64,000 bases of DNA, from positions 930,001-994,000 of the forward strand of contig NZ_CP035033.1 in assembly GCF_004028275.1 (NCBI RefSeq), in the 5' to 3' direction. Below the pieces are notes generated by a model that ran no database searches, was not told the DNA's origin, and worked only from the letters and a program-made list of their open reading frames with translations. Every line of letters starts with the position of its first letter. The first letter of the stretch is position 1. A program made the translations under genes and the position numbers. This DNA is from Hydrogenovibrio thermophilus. Its GTDB lineage: Bacteria > Pseudomonadota > Gammaproteobacteria > Thiomicrospirales > Thiomicrospiraceae. This document shows, in pieces, positions 18,023 through 25,775 of this stretch.

Positions 18023-19518
18023 AACGGACATTGATTTTTTTCTGTATGAGCACCTTGGTCTTGTCCGGCTGCTCAAGCATCGGTTCGCGAGAGGTGCCGA
18101 AAGAAACCGCTCCGGCTGACTGGCACAGTCAGTCAGAAAAGGCGCCGGTTGAAGCGCAGACGCCGGAACAGGCGCAGCGGGCCGCGCAAATACCTTGGTG
18201 GACAGAGCTCGATGATCCACTGTTGAACCAATTGATTCAGGAAGCGATTCAGTCGAATCCGGACGTGTTGACCGCTCAGTCCGCCATCCGGGAAGCCCGG
18301 GCTTACCGTAAGCAGGCGCGGGGCGCCTTGTTTCCGAAGGTGACGGCCAGCGGGGGTGTCGGTTCCAGCCGTAATCACGATACCGATGTCACCACCGACA
18401 CCTATTCCGCCGTGTTGGACGCCAGTTGGGAGCCGGATGTATTTGGTGCCAATCGTAGCGCTCTTTCCGCCGCCGATGCTCAGGAACTGGCTTCCCAGGC
18501 CGATTATGCCGATGTTTTGATTACCTTGAGTGCCGAGGTGGCGACCAATTATGTGGCCTTGCGGGGGTATCAGGCGCAATTGGCGGTGACGGAAGACTCC
18601 CTGAAAACCTGGCGGGAAACCGTGCAGTTGACCGTTTGGCAACAAATGGCGGGGATGGTGACACAACTGGATGTGGAGCAGGCCAAGCGCAGTTATGAAC
18701 AGACGCTGGCGTCGATTCCGTCATTAAGACAAAACATTATTGAAGCTCAATATCAGATTGCGGTGCTATTGGGGCGTCAGCCGGAGAATTTGCCTGATGG
18801 TTTGGGGAAATCGGCGCCGTTACCCCTGTCTCCGGAATCGGTATTCCTACCGATGCCGGCAGACGTTTTACGTCAACGGCCAGATGTCCGCGCCGCCGAG
18901 CAACGCGTGATTTCAGCCATGGCGCAAACCGATGTCGCCAAAGCCAATCGCCTACCGAGTTTTGCACTCGGGGGCAGCCTGGCTTGGAATTCGACGAATT
19001 TGAGCGATTTGTTCAGCGTGGGGTCGTTGGTCTCGAGCTTGACAGCCGGTGTGGCGCAAACAGTGTTTGACGGCGGCCAGTTGGCAGCTCAGGTGGAAAT
19101 ACAGCAGGAAGTGGAACAGCAGGCTCTGCTCAGTTATCAGAAAACGGTGCTGGCCGCGTTGCAGGAAACCGAAAATGCTTTATCGAATTTGCACAACAGT
19201 CGCGAAACCTATAAAGCTTTGAAACGGGCCTTGAATACGTCGTTGTTGGAAGAGAAACTGGCGATTATTCAGTATGAAGCGGGGGAGGCCAATTTCACCG
19301 ATGTATTGGATGCCCAAAGAACACGATTGACTCTACGAAAACAAAGTATCGAGGCCCAGGCAACGGAACTGGCACAAGTTATCACCTTATCGAAAGCGGT
19401 CGCCGGAAACTGGGCGATGAAACAAGCGCAACAACAAAATCAGGCCCAACAACATCAGACCGAACCAAATGATGTGAATCAGAGTGGAGGTTCAAGCAAT
19501 GCAAACAACAAACCATAA
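18019..19518 (+). CDS. NodT-type outer-membrane efflux lipoprotein (TolC family)
   Basis: Outer-membrane channel of a tripartite exporter. The start at ATG 18019 follows AGAGGA and gives a lipoprotein signal with lipobox LSGC (STLVLSGCSS). Two repeats of the TolC-like helical fold follow, with typical segments such as WWTELDDPLLNQLIQEA, SAVLDASWEPDVFG and RQRPDVRAAEQRV. About 500 residues, normal for the family; a Gln-rich tail closes it. Sits between the kinase and the adaptor gene, so the pump is encoded complete. Confidence 0.93.
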   Translation: MKRTLIFFCMSTLVLSGCSSIGSREVPKETAPADWHSQSEKAPVEAQTPEQAQRAAQIPWWTELDDPLLNQLIQEAIQSNPDVLTAQSAIREARAYRKQARGALFPKVTASGGVGSSRNHDTDVTTDTYSAVLDASWEPDVFGANRSALSAADAQELASQADYADVLITLSAEVATNYVALRGYQAQLAVTEDSLKTWRETVQLTVWQQMAGMVTQLDVEQAKRSYEQTLASIPSLRQNIIEAQYQIAVLLGRQPENLPDGLGKSAPLPLSPESVFLPMPADVLRQRPDVRAAEQRVISAMAQTDVAKANRLPSFALGGSLAWNSTNLSDLFSVGSLVSSLTAGVAQTVFDGGQLAAQVEIQQEVEQQALLSYQKTVLAALQETENALSNLHNSRETYKALKRALNTSLLEEKLAIIQYEAGEANFTDVLDAQRTRLTLRKQSIEAQATELAQVITLSKAVAGNWAMKQAQQQNQAQQHQTEPNDVNQSGGSSNANNKP

Positions 19519-20791
19519 TGATATGGACAATTTAAAACAGCAGTTGAACCTGGATAAGTCGCCGAGCGCCAAGTGGTGGCGATGGCTGATTCTGTTTGTC
19601 TTGCTGTTGGCCGGAGGGTATGCGACCTGGTTCTTCGCATTGTCCAAACCGTCGGCCGGCCCGGTTTACGATACCGGAAAGGTGACAACTGGGGATATTC
19701 GCGCGACCGTTTCCGCCACCGGTACCTTGCAACCGACCAATGAGGTCGAGGTGGGCAGTGAATTGTCCGGCACCATCGACGAAGTATTGGTCGATTACAA
19801 TGATGAGGTCAAGGTCGGTCAGTTATTGGCGAAGCTGAATACCGATAAGTTGGAGGCACAGGTGTTGCAATCCAGAGCCGCTTTGCAGGTGGCCGAAGCC
19901 GGTGTATTGGAAGCGGAAGCCACCTTGCAGGAAAGTCTTGCTCAAAACGCGCGTTTGGAAAATATTCGTAAACTGACCGACGGCAAGTTGCCGTCCAAAG
20001 CCGATTTGATTTCTGCGGAGGCGTCCATGAAACGGGCCAAGGCCGCGAAGCAGACCGCCATTGCCCAAGTCGATCAGGCCAAGGCCAGTTTGGAGCAGAA
20101 TCTGACCGATATCGCCAAGGCCAAAATCGTTTCGCCGATTAACGGCATTGTCCTGATTCGTTCCATTGAGGTCGGGCAGACAGTGGCTGCGTCCATGACG
20201 GCACCGGTTTTGTTCACACTGGCCGAAGATTTGACCAAAATGGAGCTGCAGGTTGATGTGGATGAAGCCGATGTGGGTCAAGTCGAAGCCGGACAAAAAG
20301 CGACTTTCACGGTCGATGCCTATCCGAACCAAAAGTTTCCGGCCAAAATCAAGCAGGTACGTTATGGCGCGGAAACCACCGATGGCGTTGTGACTTATAC
20401 CACTTTATTGGAAGTCGCCAATCCGAATTTGAAATTGCGTCCGGGCATGACGGCCACGGCCGATATTCTGGTGAAGGAAAAGAACGGCATTATGATGGTG
20501 CCGGTGGCGGCCTTACGTTTCACACCGGAACTGTTGGGCAATGAATCCGATAAGGCGGAAAAGAGTGTGATGGAATCCTTGATGCCGCGTCCACGCCGCC
20601 GCAGTGGGATGAACATTAAAAAAGAAACCGTTGAAGCCGGATATCATCGTATCTGGCGTTTGGTGAATGGTCAGCCGGAACCACTATTGATTAAAACTGG
20701 CGAAAGCAGTGGACGAATGATCGAAGTGACGGAAGGCGATGTGAAAGTCGGCGACGAGGTCATTGTCGGGGTCGAGGTGCCGTTGCAATGA
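19499..20791 (+). CDS. MacA-like periplasmic adaptor (HlyD/RND family)
   Basis: Links the inner-membrane ABC transporter to the outer-membrane channel. One N-terminal membrane helix (WWRWLILFVLLLAGGYATWFF), then lipoyl/barrel-sandwich halves (VEVGSELSGTIDEV... ISPINGIVLIRSIEVGQTV-type) flanking a coiled-coil hairpin. ATG 19499 follows GGAGG at 19486-19490 and overlaps the end of the lipoprotein gene in another frame; an earlier GTG at 19484 lies inside the ribosome site. Its stop overlaps the start of the ATPase gene. Confidence 0.93.
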   Translation: MQTTNHNDMDNLKQQLNLDKSPSAKWWRWLILFVLLLAGGYATWFFALSKPSAGPVYDTGKVTTGDIRATVSATGTLQPTNEVEVGSELSGTIDEVLVDYNDEVKVGQLLAKLNTDKLEAQVLQSRAALQVAEAGVLEAEATLQESLAQNARLENIRKLTDGKLPSKADLISAEASMKRAKAAKQTAIAQVDQAKASLEQNLTDIAKAKIVSPINGIVLIRSIEVGQTVAASMTAPVLFTLAEDLTKMELQVDVDEADVGQVEAGQKATFTVDAYPNQKFPAKIKQVRYGAETTDGVVTYTTLLEVANPNLKLRPGMTATADILVKEKNGIMMVPVAALRFTPELLGNESDKAEKSVMESLMPRPRRRSGMNIKKETVEAGYHRIWRLVNGQPEPLLIKTGESSGRMIEVTEGDVKVGDEVIVGVEVPLQ

Positions 20792-21510
20792 GCGTTGACC
20801 ATGAAAGCGAACCTCAAGCGCTGATTGAGTTCCAGGGCATCGTCAAGTCTTATGGCAAGGGCGCGTCCGAATTCAAGGCGTTGAAGGGCGTGGATTTCAA
20901 GATACAGGAAGGTGAATTCGTTGCCATCATGGGCCCGAGTGGTTCCGGAAAATCAACGGTAATGAACACCTTGGGGTGTTTGGATACGCCGACGTCCGGC
21001 CATTATTTGTTTCAGGGCATCCATGTGGAAGCCTTAACCCGTGATCAGCGAGCGTTATTACGCCGTCATTATCTGGGGTTCGTTTTTCAAGGGTTCAATT
21101 TGTTAGCCCGAACGTCTGCGTTGGAAAACGTTGAATTGCCATTGGTGTACCGAGGCATGAAACGTTCGCAGCGTCATGCCGAAGCTCGACGGGCATTGAA
21201 GCTGGTGGGGTTGGATGGCTGGGAAGACCATGCGCCGGGCGAATTGTCCGGTGGGCAGCAGCAACGTGTTGCCATTGCCCGGGCATTGGTGACCAACCCG
21301 AAAGTTTTGCTGGCGGATGAGCCGACCGGGAACCTGGATACGGCGCGCAGTCGTGAAATCATGGAACTGCTCAGTCAGTTGAATCGGGAACTGGGCATTA
21401 CCGTTCTGATGGTGACTCATGAACCGGAAATGGCGGCTTATGCCAGCCGCTTGATTCATTTCGTGGATGGAAAAGTGGAACAGGATCAGTATCAGGAGCA
21501 ATCAACATGA
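20788..21510 (+). CDS. MacB-like ABC transporter ATPase subunit
   Basis: ATP-binding subunit of 240 residues with Walker [11 protein letters not shown]-loop VFQGFNLL, signature [15 protein letters not shown], Walker [13 protein letters not shown] and the switch His in MVTHE. The sequence belongs to the LolD/MacB group. In MacB the ATPase and permease are one chain; here they are separate genes overlapping by four bases, as in many split MacAB systems. It should energise export through the adaptor and channel encoded upstream. Confidence 0.95.
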   Translation: MSVDHESEPQALIEFQGIVKSYGKGASEFKALKGVDFKIQEGEFVAIMGPSGSGKSTVMNTLGCLDTPTSGHYLFQGIHVEALTRDQRALLRRHYLGFVFQGFNLLARTSALENVELPLVYRGMKRSQRHAEARRALKLVGLDGWEDHAPGELSGGQQQRVAIARALVTNPKVLLADEPTGNLDTARSREIMELLSQLNRELGITVLMVTHEPEMAAYASRLIHFVDGKVEQDQYQEQST

Positions 21511-22715
21511 TTTGGAATGCTTTTTTACTGGCGGTCAGGGAAATTCGCCGAAACATGATGCGTTCGGCCTTGACGATGCTGGGCATCATTATTGGTGTGG
21601 CGGCGGTGATCACCATGGTGACGCTGGGGAATGGCGCCACGGCGAAAGTGGCGCAGGAAATTTCCAGCCTTGGAAGTAACCTGCTGATGGTGCGCCCTGG
21701 GCAACGAATGGGGCCGGGTCGAGACAGCAGCGGCGCCAAACCCTTTAAGATTGAGGACGTGGAGGCCATTCGCAATGAGGTGGTGTCCGTCGTGGCGGTG
21801 GCGCCGACGGTCAGTGCCAGTGTGACAGCGGTGCGCGGTAACGAAAACTGGTCGACCTCTGTGGTCGGTACCAATAACGACTACTTTATTACCGGGAACT
21901 GGGAGTTGGCGGAAGGCCGGTTGTTTTCCGAAACGGAGCTTAAAGCCGGCAAAACGAGCTGTGTCATTGGTAATACCGTTTCCAAAGAATTGTTGGGCGG
22001 TGAAGACGCGTTGGGGAAAAAGCTCCGGCTGGGCAGTTTTTCCTGCGATGTGATTGGCGTTTTGGAGCCGAAAGGCCAGTCGATGATGGGCAACGACCAA
22101 GACGATGTCATCATCATGCCGACAAAAACGGTTCAGCGCCGTTTGACCGGGAATCAGGACGTGCGCATGATTCGAATCTCGGTGAAACCGGACATCGATA
22201 CCGATGTCGTGAACCGGGCCATTACCTTACTTTTGCGCGATCGTCGCCATTTAAGCGATAACGAAAAAAATGATTTTTCGGTGATGGATACACGGGAAAT
22301 TACCAACACTCTGACCGGCACCACCCGCGTCATGACCATGTTGCTCGGCGCTGTGGCCGCGGTGAGTCTGGTGGTCGGTGGTATCGGTATTATGAACATC
22401 ATGCTGGTATCGGTCACGGAACGGACTCGAGAAATCGGGATTCGTATGGCGATTGGCGCCTTGGAAAGGGAAGTTCTGTTGCAATTTCTGGTGGAAGCGG
22501 TGGTGCTGTCGTCGCTGGGGGGATTGATTGGTATTGTGTTGGCCTTAATCGCATCGGCGTTGGGCAGTATGTTGATGGGGATTCCGTATATGTTGGATTA
22601 CGGCATTATCTCGCTGGCATTTGTGTTTTCGGCGATGGTGGGGGTTGTGTTCGGGTATTTTCCGGCACGCAATGCGGCGCGCTTGAACCCGATTGATGCC
22701 CTAAGGCATGAGTGA
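21507..22715 (+). CDS. MacB-like ABC transporter permease (FtsX family)
   Basis: 402 residues with one N-terminal helix (TMLGIIIGVAAVITMV), a large periplasmic domain, and three C-terminal helices (~280-385) containing the FtsX-type VTERTREIGIRMAIGA motif and the PARNAARLNPIDALRHE ending. Works as a homodimer in the inner membrane with the overlapping ATPase. Last gene of the six-gene operon. The substrate is unknown: macrolides, peptides or lipids are exported by relatives. Confidence 0.95.
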   Translation: MIWNAFLLAVREIRRNMMRSALTMLGIIIGVAAVITMVTLGNGATAKVAQEISSLGSNLLMVRPGQRMGPGRDSSGAKPFKIEDVEAIRNEVVSVVAVAPTVSASVTAVRGNENWSTSVVGTNNDYFITGNWELAEGRLFSETELKAGKTSCVIGNTVSKELLGGEDALGKKLRLGSFSCDVIGVLEPKGQSMMGNDQDDVIIMPTKTVQRRLTGNQDVRMIRISVKPDIDTDVVNRAITLLLRDRRHLSDNEKNDFSVMDTREITNTLTGTTRVMTMLLGAVAAVSLVVGGIGIMNIMLVSVTERTREIGIRMAIGALEREVLLQFLVEAVVLSSLGGLIGIVLALIASALGSMLMGIPYMLDYGIISLAFVFSAMVGVVFGYFPARNAARLNPIDALRHE

Positions 22716-22733
22716 AATTTTGGTTAAGAAGCC

Positions 22734-22770
22734 AAAATAAAAAGCCCGCGCCAGACAGAAACGACGCGGG
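22734..22770 (-). terminator. Rho-independent terminator of soxB
   Basis: On the minus strand a CCCGCG/CGCGGG stem is followed by CTTTTTATTTT, about 60 bases after the soxB stop codon. Confidence 0.8.
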
Positions 22771-22828
22771 AAACAACGGTATCTTGAATCCAGTCTTGGA
22801 GGCCATCGTTGAAAATGGCGGCGGGTGA

Positions 22829-24733
22829 TTAAATCAATTTGCCGGCATAATCTTCGATGCCCGGGTTATCGGCAATGCCTTTCAACGTCGGGTGATTGAC
22901 TTTTTTAAGTTTCATGTCCGAACGCTGGCCGCGTAAGTGGTCGGCGACCACATCCCAGATCAAACGACCGTCACCGACTTCCTCCACTTGCCCCCAGCCA
23001 GCGACGGTGTAGGTTTTATTCGGTTCAATCGGTGTGCCGTCGTCCAGTTGCATATGGGTAATACGTTGGCCGAGCGAGGCCTTCGGTTTGCAGGTGTAAT
23101 CCATGCCGCCGAGTCGAACCATGTCACCGCCGGATTGCAGGTAAGGGTCTTTCTGGAAAATGTTCTCACATACGCCTTCCAAGGTGTCTTTGATTTGCGC
23201 ACCGGTCAATTCGGCTTTGTAGGTTTCCCCATAGGTCATGGAGGTTTCGTCCATCACGCGTTCCATGGTGATGGTTTCGCCCGCCAGCACCGAGGTGCCC
23301 CAGCGCACACCCGCGGACATGGCGATTTGGGTGTCGTGTTCTTCGCGCAGGGCGTTGACGATGATTTGGTCCCAAGTGCCCATAAAGTTACCGCGACGGT
23401 ATAAGGTGTCTTCGGCCACGGCCAATTCTTCGCTGAGAATCTGCTCGTAGGTTTTGCCGAGGCGTTCCGGGTTATAGGCGTATTTTGGGTTACGCGATTC
23501 GACAATCGACTTGGTGTACTGCGTTTGACGCAGATTGGTGATGAACTGGTCCACACCGGCATCGGCCGCCAACTCGTTGGAGAAGACCGGCAGCAGGCGA
23601 TAATGCATGCCGCGCAATTTGCCGTTTCGGATATCCAGGTCCATACAGCCGACGAACTTGCCGTTGGAACCGGCGTTGGTCACTTGGCAAACATGCCCGT
23701 CCGGAGCTTTCACCGGAATGGCTTTTGGAATGCCGTCGTGCGTGTGGCCACCGAAAATGGCGTCGATGCCGTTGACGCGTGATGCCATTTTGATGTCCAC
23801 GTCCATGCCGTTATGAGAAATCATAATCACCGCCGCGACTTTTTCGTTTTCGCGGATGTGATTGACCGTTTCCTGCATGGAATCCTCCCGCAAACCGAAG
23901 GACCAATCCGGGAAGTTGGCGCGCGGGTTGGCGTTGGCGGTTCTCGGGAAGGCTTGGCCGATGACGGCGATACGTTCGCCGTTTACCACCTTGACGGTGT
24001 AAGGCTTGAACGGCAGGGCGCTGTCTTCGTCGTATAAACCGATGCCACCGTGTTTTTCGGTCATGTCACGATAGGCATCGCCGAACAGTGAATCTTCTTT
24101 GATGCGCATGTTCTGGGCCAGAAATTCGCCTTTGAATTTCTGAATATTGGTCAACACCTCGTCTTCATGATAGGTGAATTCCCAATGCCCGGTCATGATG
24201 TCCACGCCGATCAGGTTCGACGCTTCCACCATGTCTTGACCACGTGTCCAAAGCGCCGTGCCCGAACCGTGCCATAAATCTCCTCCATCCATTGTCAGGG
24301 TATTTTGCTGGCCACCCGCTTGCTCTCTGAGTTTGTCAAGTAGGGTTTTGAGATGGGCGAAGCCGCCCACTTTGCCATATTGTTCCGCCGCATCCTGAAA
24401 GTTCAGGAACGAAAACGCATGGGCCAAGGGTGTGTTGTCGGCAATGTTCAGTTCTTTCAGAAGTTTGTGGCCGACCACGTGTGGCAGTTGACCGTAAGCG
24501 GGACCGACGCCGAGGTTGACGTTGGGTTCGCGGAAATAAACCGGTTTCAATTGCGCATGGGAGTCGGTGATGTGCAAAATGCGAGCGGTGCCTTGCATGG
24601 GCACCTGATAGATGTCTTTTGAAATGGCCGTTCCTTTGGGTTGGGAAGACATCGCCAGGCCGGTGCCGGGTAATAGGCCTGCGGCGGCGGCCATGGACAT
24701 AACGTGTAAAAACTCGCGTCGATTCAGAGACAT
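22829..24733 (-). CDS. soxB: SoxB thiosulfohydrolase
   Basis: Periplasmic Mn-dependent enzyme of the Sox thiosulfate-oxidation complex; it hydrolytically releases sulfate from the SoxYZ-bound intermediate. The N-terminus is a Tat signal (LNRREFLHVMSMAAAAG). The 5'-nucleotidase-type metal motifs are present: ITDSHAQ, DGGDLWHGSGT, the SoxB-type TGHWEFTYH, MISHNGMDVD and GGHTHDG. ATG at 24733 follows AAAGGAGAG. No other sox genes are next to it, as in Thiomicrospira relatives where sox genes are dispersed. A tetrathionate/thiosulfate-type sensor pair lies upstream on the same strand, and a structured repeat element lies in between. Confidence 0.97.
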   Translation of the reverse strand: MSLNRREFLHVMSMAAAAGLLPGTGLAMSSQPKGTAISKDIYQVPMQGTARILHITDSHAQLKPVYFREPNVNLGVGPAYGQLPHVVGHKLLKELNIADNTPLAHAFSFLNFQDAAEQYGKVGGFAHLKTLLDKLREQAGGQQNTLTMDGGDLWHGSGTALWTRGQDMVEASNLIGVDIMTGHWEFTYHEDEVLTNIQKFKGEFLAQNMRIKEDSLFGDAYRDMTEKHGGIGLYDEDSALPFKPYTVKVVNGERIAVIGQAFPRTANANPRANFPDWSFGLREDSMQETVNHIRENEKVAAVIMISHNGMDVDIKMASRVNGIDAIFGGHTHDGIPKAIPVKAPDGHVCQVTNAGSNGKFVGCMDLDIRNGKLRGMHYRLLPVFSNELAADAGVDQFITNLRQTQYTKSIVESRNPKYAYNPERLGKTYEQILSEELAVAEDTLYRRGNFMGTWDQIIVNALREEHDTQIAMSAGVRWGTSVLAGETITMERVMDETSMTYGETYKAELTGAQIKDTLEGVCENIFQKDPYLQSGGDMVRLGGMDYTCKPKASLGQRITHMQLDDGTPIEPNKTYTVAGWGQVEEVGDGRLIWDVVADHLRGQRSDMKLKKVNHPTLKGIADNPGIEDYAGKLI

Positions 24734-24769
24734 GGATTGACTCTCCTTTGTTGAGGGCAATTCGGTTAA

Positions 24770-24991
24770 CCTTTAGTGGATTCTGGCAACGCCAAATTCG
24801 TCAGATCAAGGCGTGAAGTTGCAGGAATGTCTAGACCTTGCAAGACTTCACAACGTGGAGGTGACCGAATTTGGCTAAGCCCCTTCGGGCGGAACTAGAA
24901 GACGACATCTTAGTTGTTGTGACTGGTAACTAAGGTCAGCGAGCCACGCCTAGAATATGCAGTCCTTTAGTTCCGCAGAATTTCACTAAGG
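24770..24991. repeat. 222-bp nested inverted-repeat element upstream of soxB
   Basis: The ends are imperfect inverted repeats (CCTTTAGTGGATTCTG at 24770 and CAGAATTTCACTAAGG at 24976). Inside lie three arms: CCAAATTCG.../CGAATTTGG (24792-24874, with inner GTGAAGT/ACTTCAC), a small hairpin GCCCCTTCGGGC (24879-24890), and GCGGAACTA/TAGTTCCGC (24889-24976, with inner CTTAGTT/AACTAAG). The whole would fold as a closed junction. TTAA lies next to the left end and ATTAAT next to the right. It may be a small non-autonomous mobile element or a structured leader RNA of soxB; I cannot tell which. No ORF is inside. Confidence 0.6.
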
Positions 24992-25082
24992 ATTAATCGA
25001 GTTGCCCTTTAATATTCACTTATGGGATTTGAAACTCAAAACCAGTTTACGAATTTCTCATGAAAACCATATTGGGAGGGTT

Positions 25083-25108
25083 CCTAAATCGATTAGGGTT
25101 TTCCCTAA
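25083..25108. promoter_or_regulatory. Symmetric CCTAA/TTAGG cluster, candidate regulator site for soxB
   Basis: CCTAA (25083), TTAGGG (25093) and CCCTAA (25103) form two overlapping dyads with 5-base and 4-base spacers. They lie about 350 bases upstream of soxB, just downstream of the NarL/FixJ-type regulator gene. The half-sites are about 10 bases apart, suiting a dimeric helix-turn-helix protein. There is no T-run on either side that would make it a good terminator. Confidence 0.45.
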
Positions 25109-25145
25109 GTTTTTGAAGATTGAGCCATTTTGGGTGGGAAAACGA

Positions 25146-25775
25146 TTAGCTTTCCGATGATGGGACGGGGTGGTCTTTACCAGCTTCGATGGCGAGCCGA
25201 ACCAGTTCGGTGACGGTTTTGACGTCGAGTTTCGACATTAGGTTCGCACGATGCACTTCGATGGTTTTGATGCTCAGGCACAATTGGTCGGCGATGATTT
25301 TATTGGGGTGACCTTGCAGGACGCCGGTCAATACTTGGGATTCGCGTTTGGAGAGCTGTTCGAAGCGGTTTTGCAAGGCATCGGTCTTTTCCTGATGTTT
25401 CTGCAAATCGTCGTAATGGTGAATCGCCAGTTGGATACGTTCCAGCATGTGTTGGTCGTTATAGGGTTTTTCGATGAAGTCGAAGGCGCCTTCTTTCATG
25501 GCACGAATCGCCATCGGCACGTCGGCATGACCGGTGACGATGATGACCGGAAAATCCGGGTCAATGTGTTTGATGGACTGATGCAGTTCCATGCCGTTCA
25601 GGCCGGGCATTCGTACGTCGAGCACCACGCAACCGGGCAGGCCTGGTGAAAATGCGTCCAAAAAGGCCTGGCCGTTTTCATACAGGCGGGTTTGCAGGTT
25701 GACCGATTCCAGCAACCATTCCAACGACTCCCGTACCAGACGATCGTCGTCCACAACATACACGCAAGGTTCCAT
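25146..25775 (-). CDS. FixJ/TtrR-like response regulator
   Basis: Receiver domain with VDDD, phospho-acceptor in CVVLDVRMPG, VTGHAD and EKPYND, followed by a LuxR-type helix-turn-helix (LSKRESQVLTGVLQGHPNKI, IKTIEVHRANLMSKL). The start is ATG 25775, which overlaps the stop of the kinase gene (TGATG) and follows GGAGG; a longer frame upstream lies inside the kinase gene. It belongs to the FixJ/TodT/TtrR group. With its kinase and the neighbouring soxB it probably controls thiosulfate or tetrathionate metabolism. Confidence 0.92.
   Translation of the reverse strand: MEPCVYVVDDDRLVRESLEWLLESVNLQTRLYENGQAFLDAFSPGLPGCVVLDVRMPGLNGMELHQSIKHIDPDFPVIIVTGHADVPMAIRAMKEGAFDFIEKPYNDQHMLERIQLAIHHYDDLQKHQEKTDALQNRFEQLSKRESQVLTGVLQGHPNKIIADQLCLSIKTIEVHRANLMSKLDVKTVTELVRLAIEAGKDHPVPSSES

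Noticed and set aside
24879-24890. GCCCCTTCGGGC hairpin as a terminator
   Set aside because: No T-run follows on either strand; better explained as one arm of the larger element.
25093-25108. TTAGGG-TTTT-CCCTAA as a terminator of the response regulator gene
   Set aside because: On the minus strand it is not followed by a T tract, and the third half-site suggests a protein-binding array.
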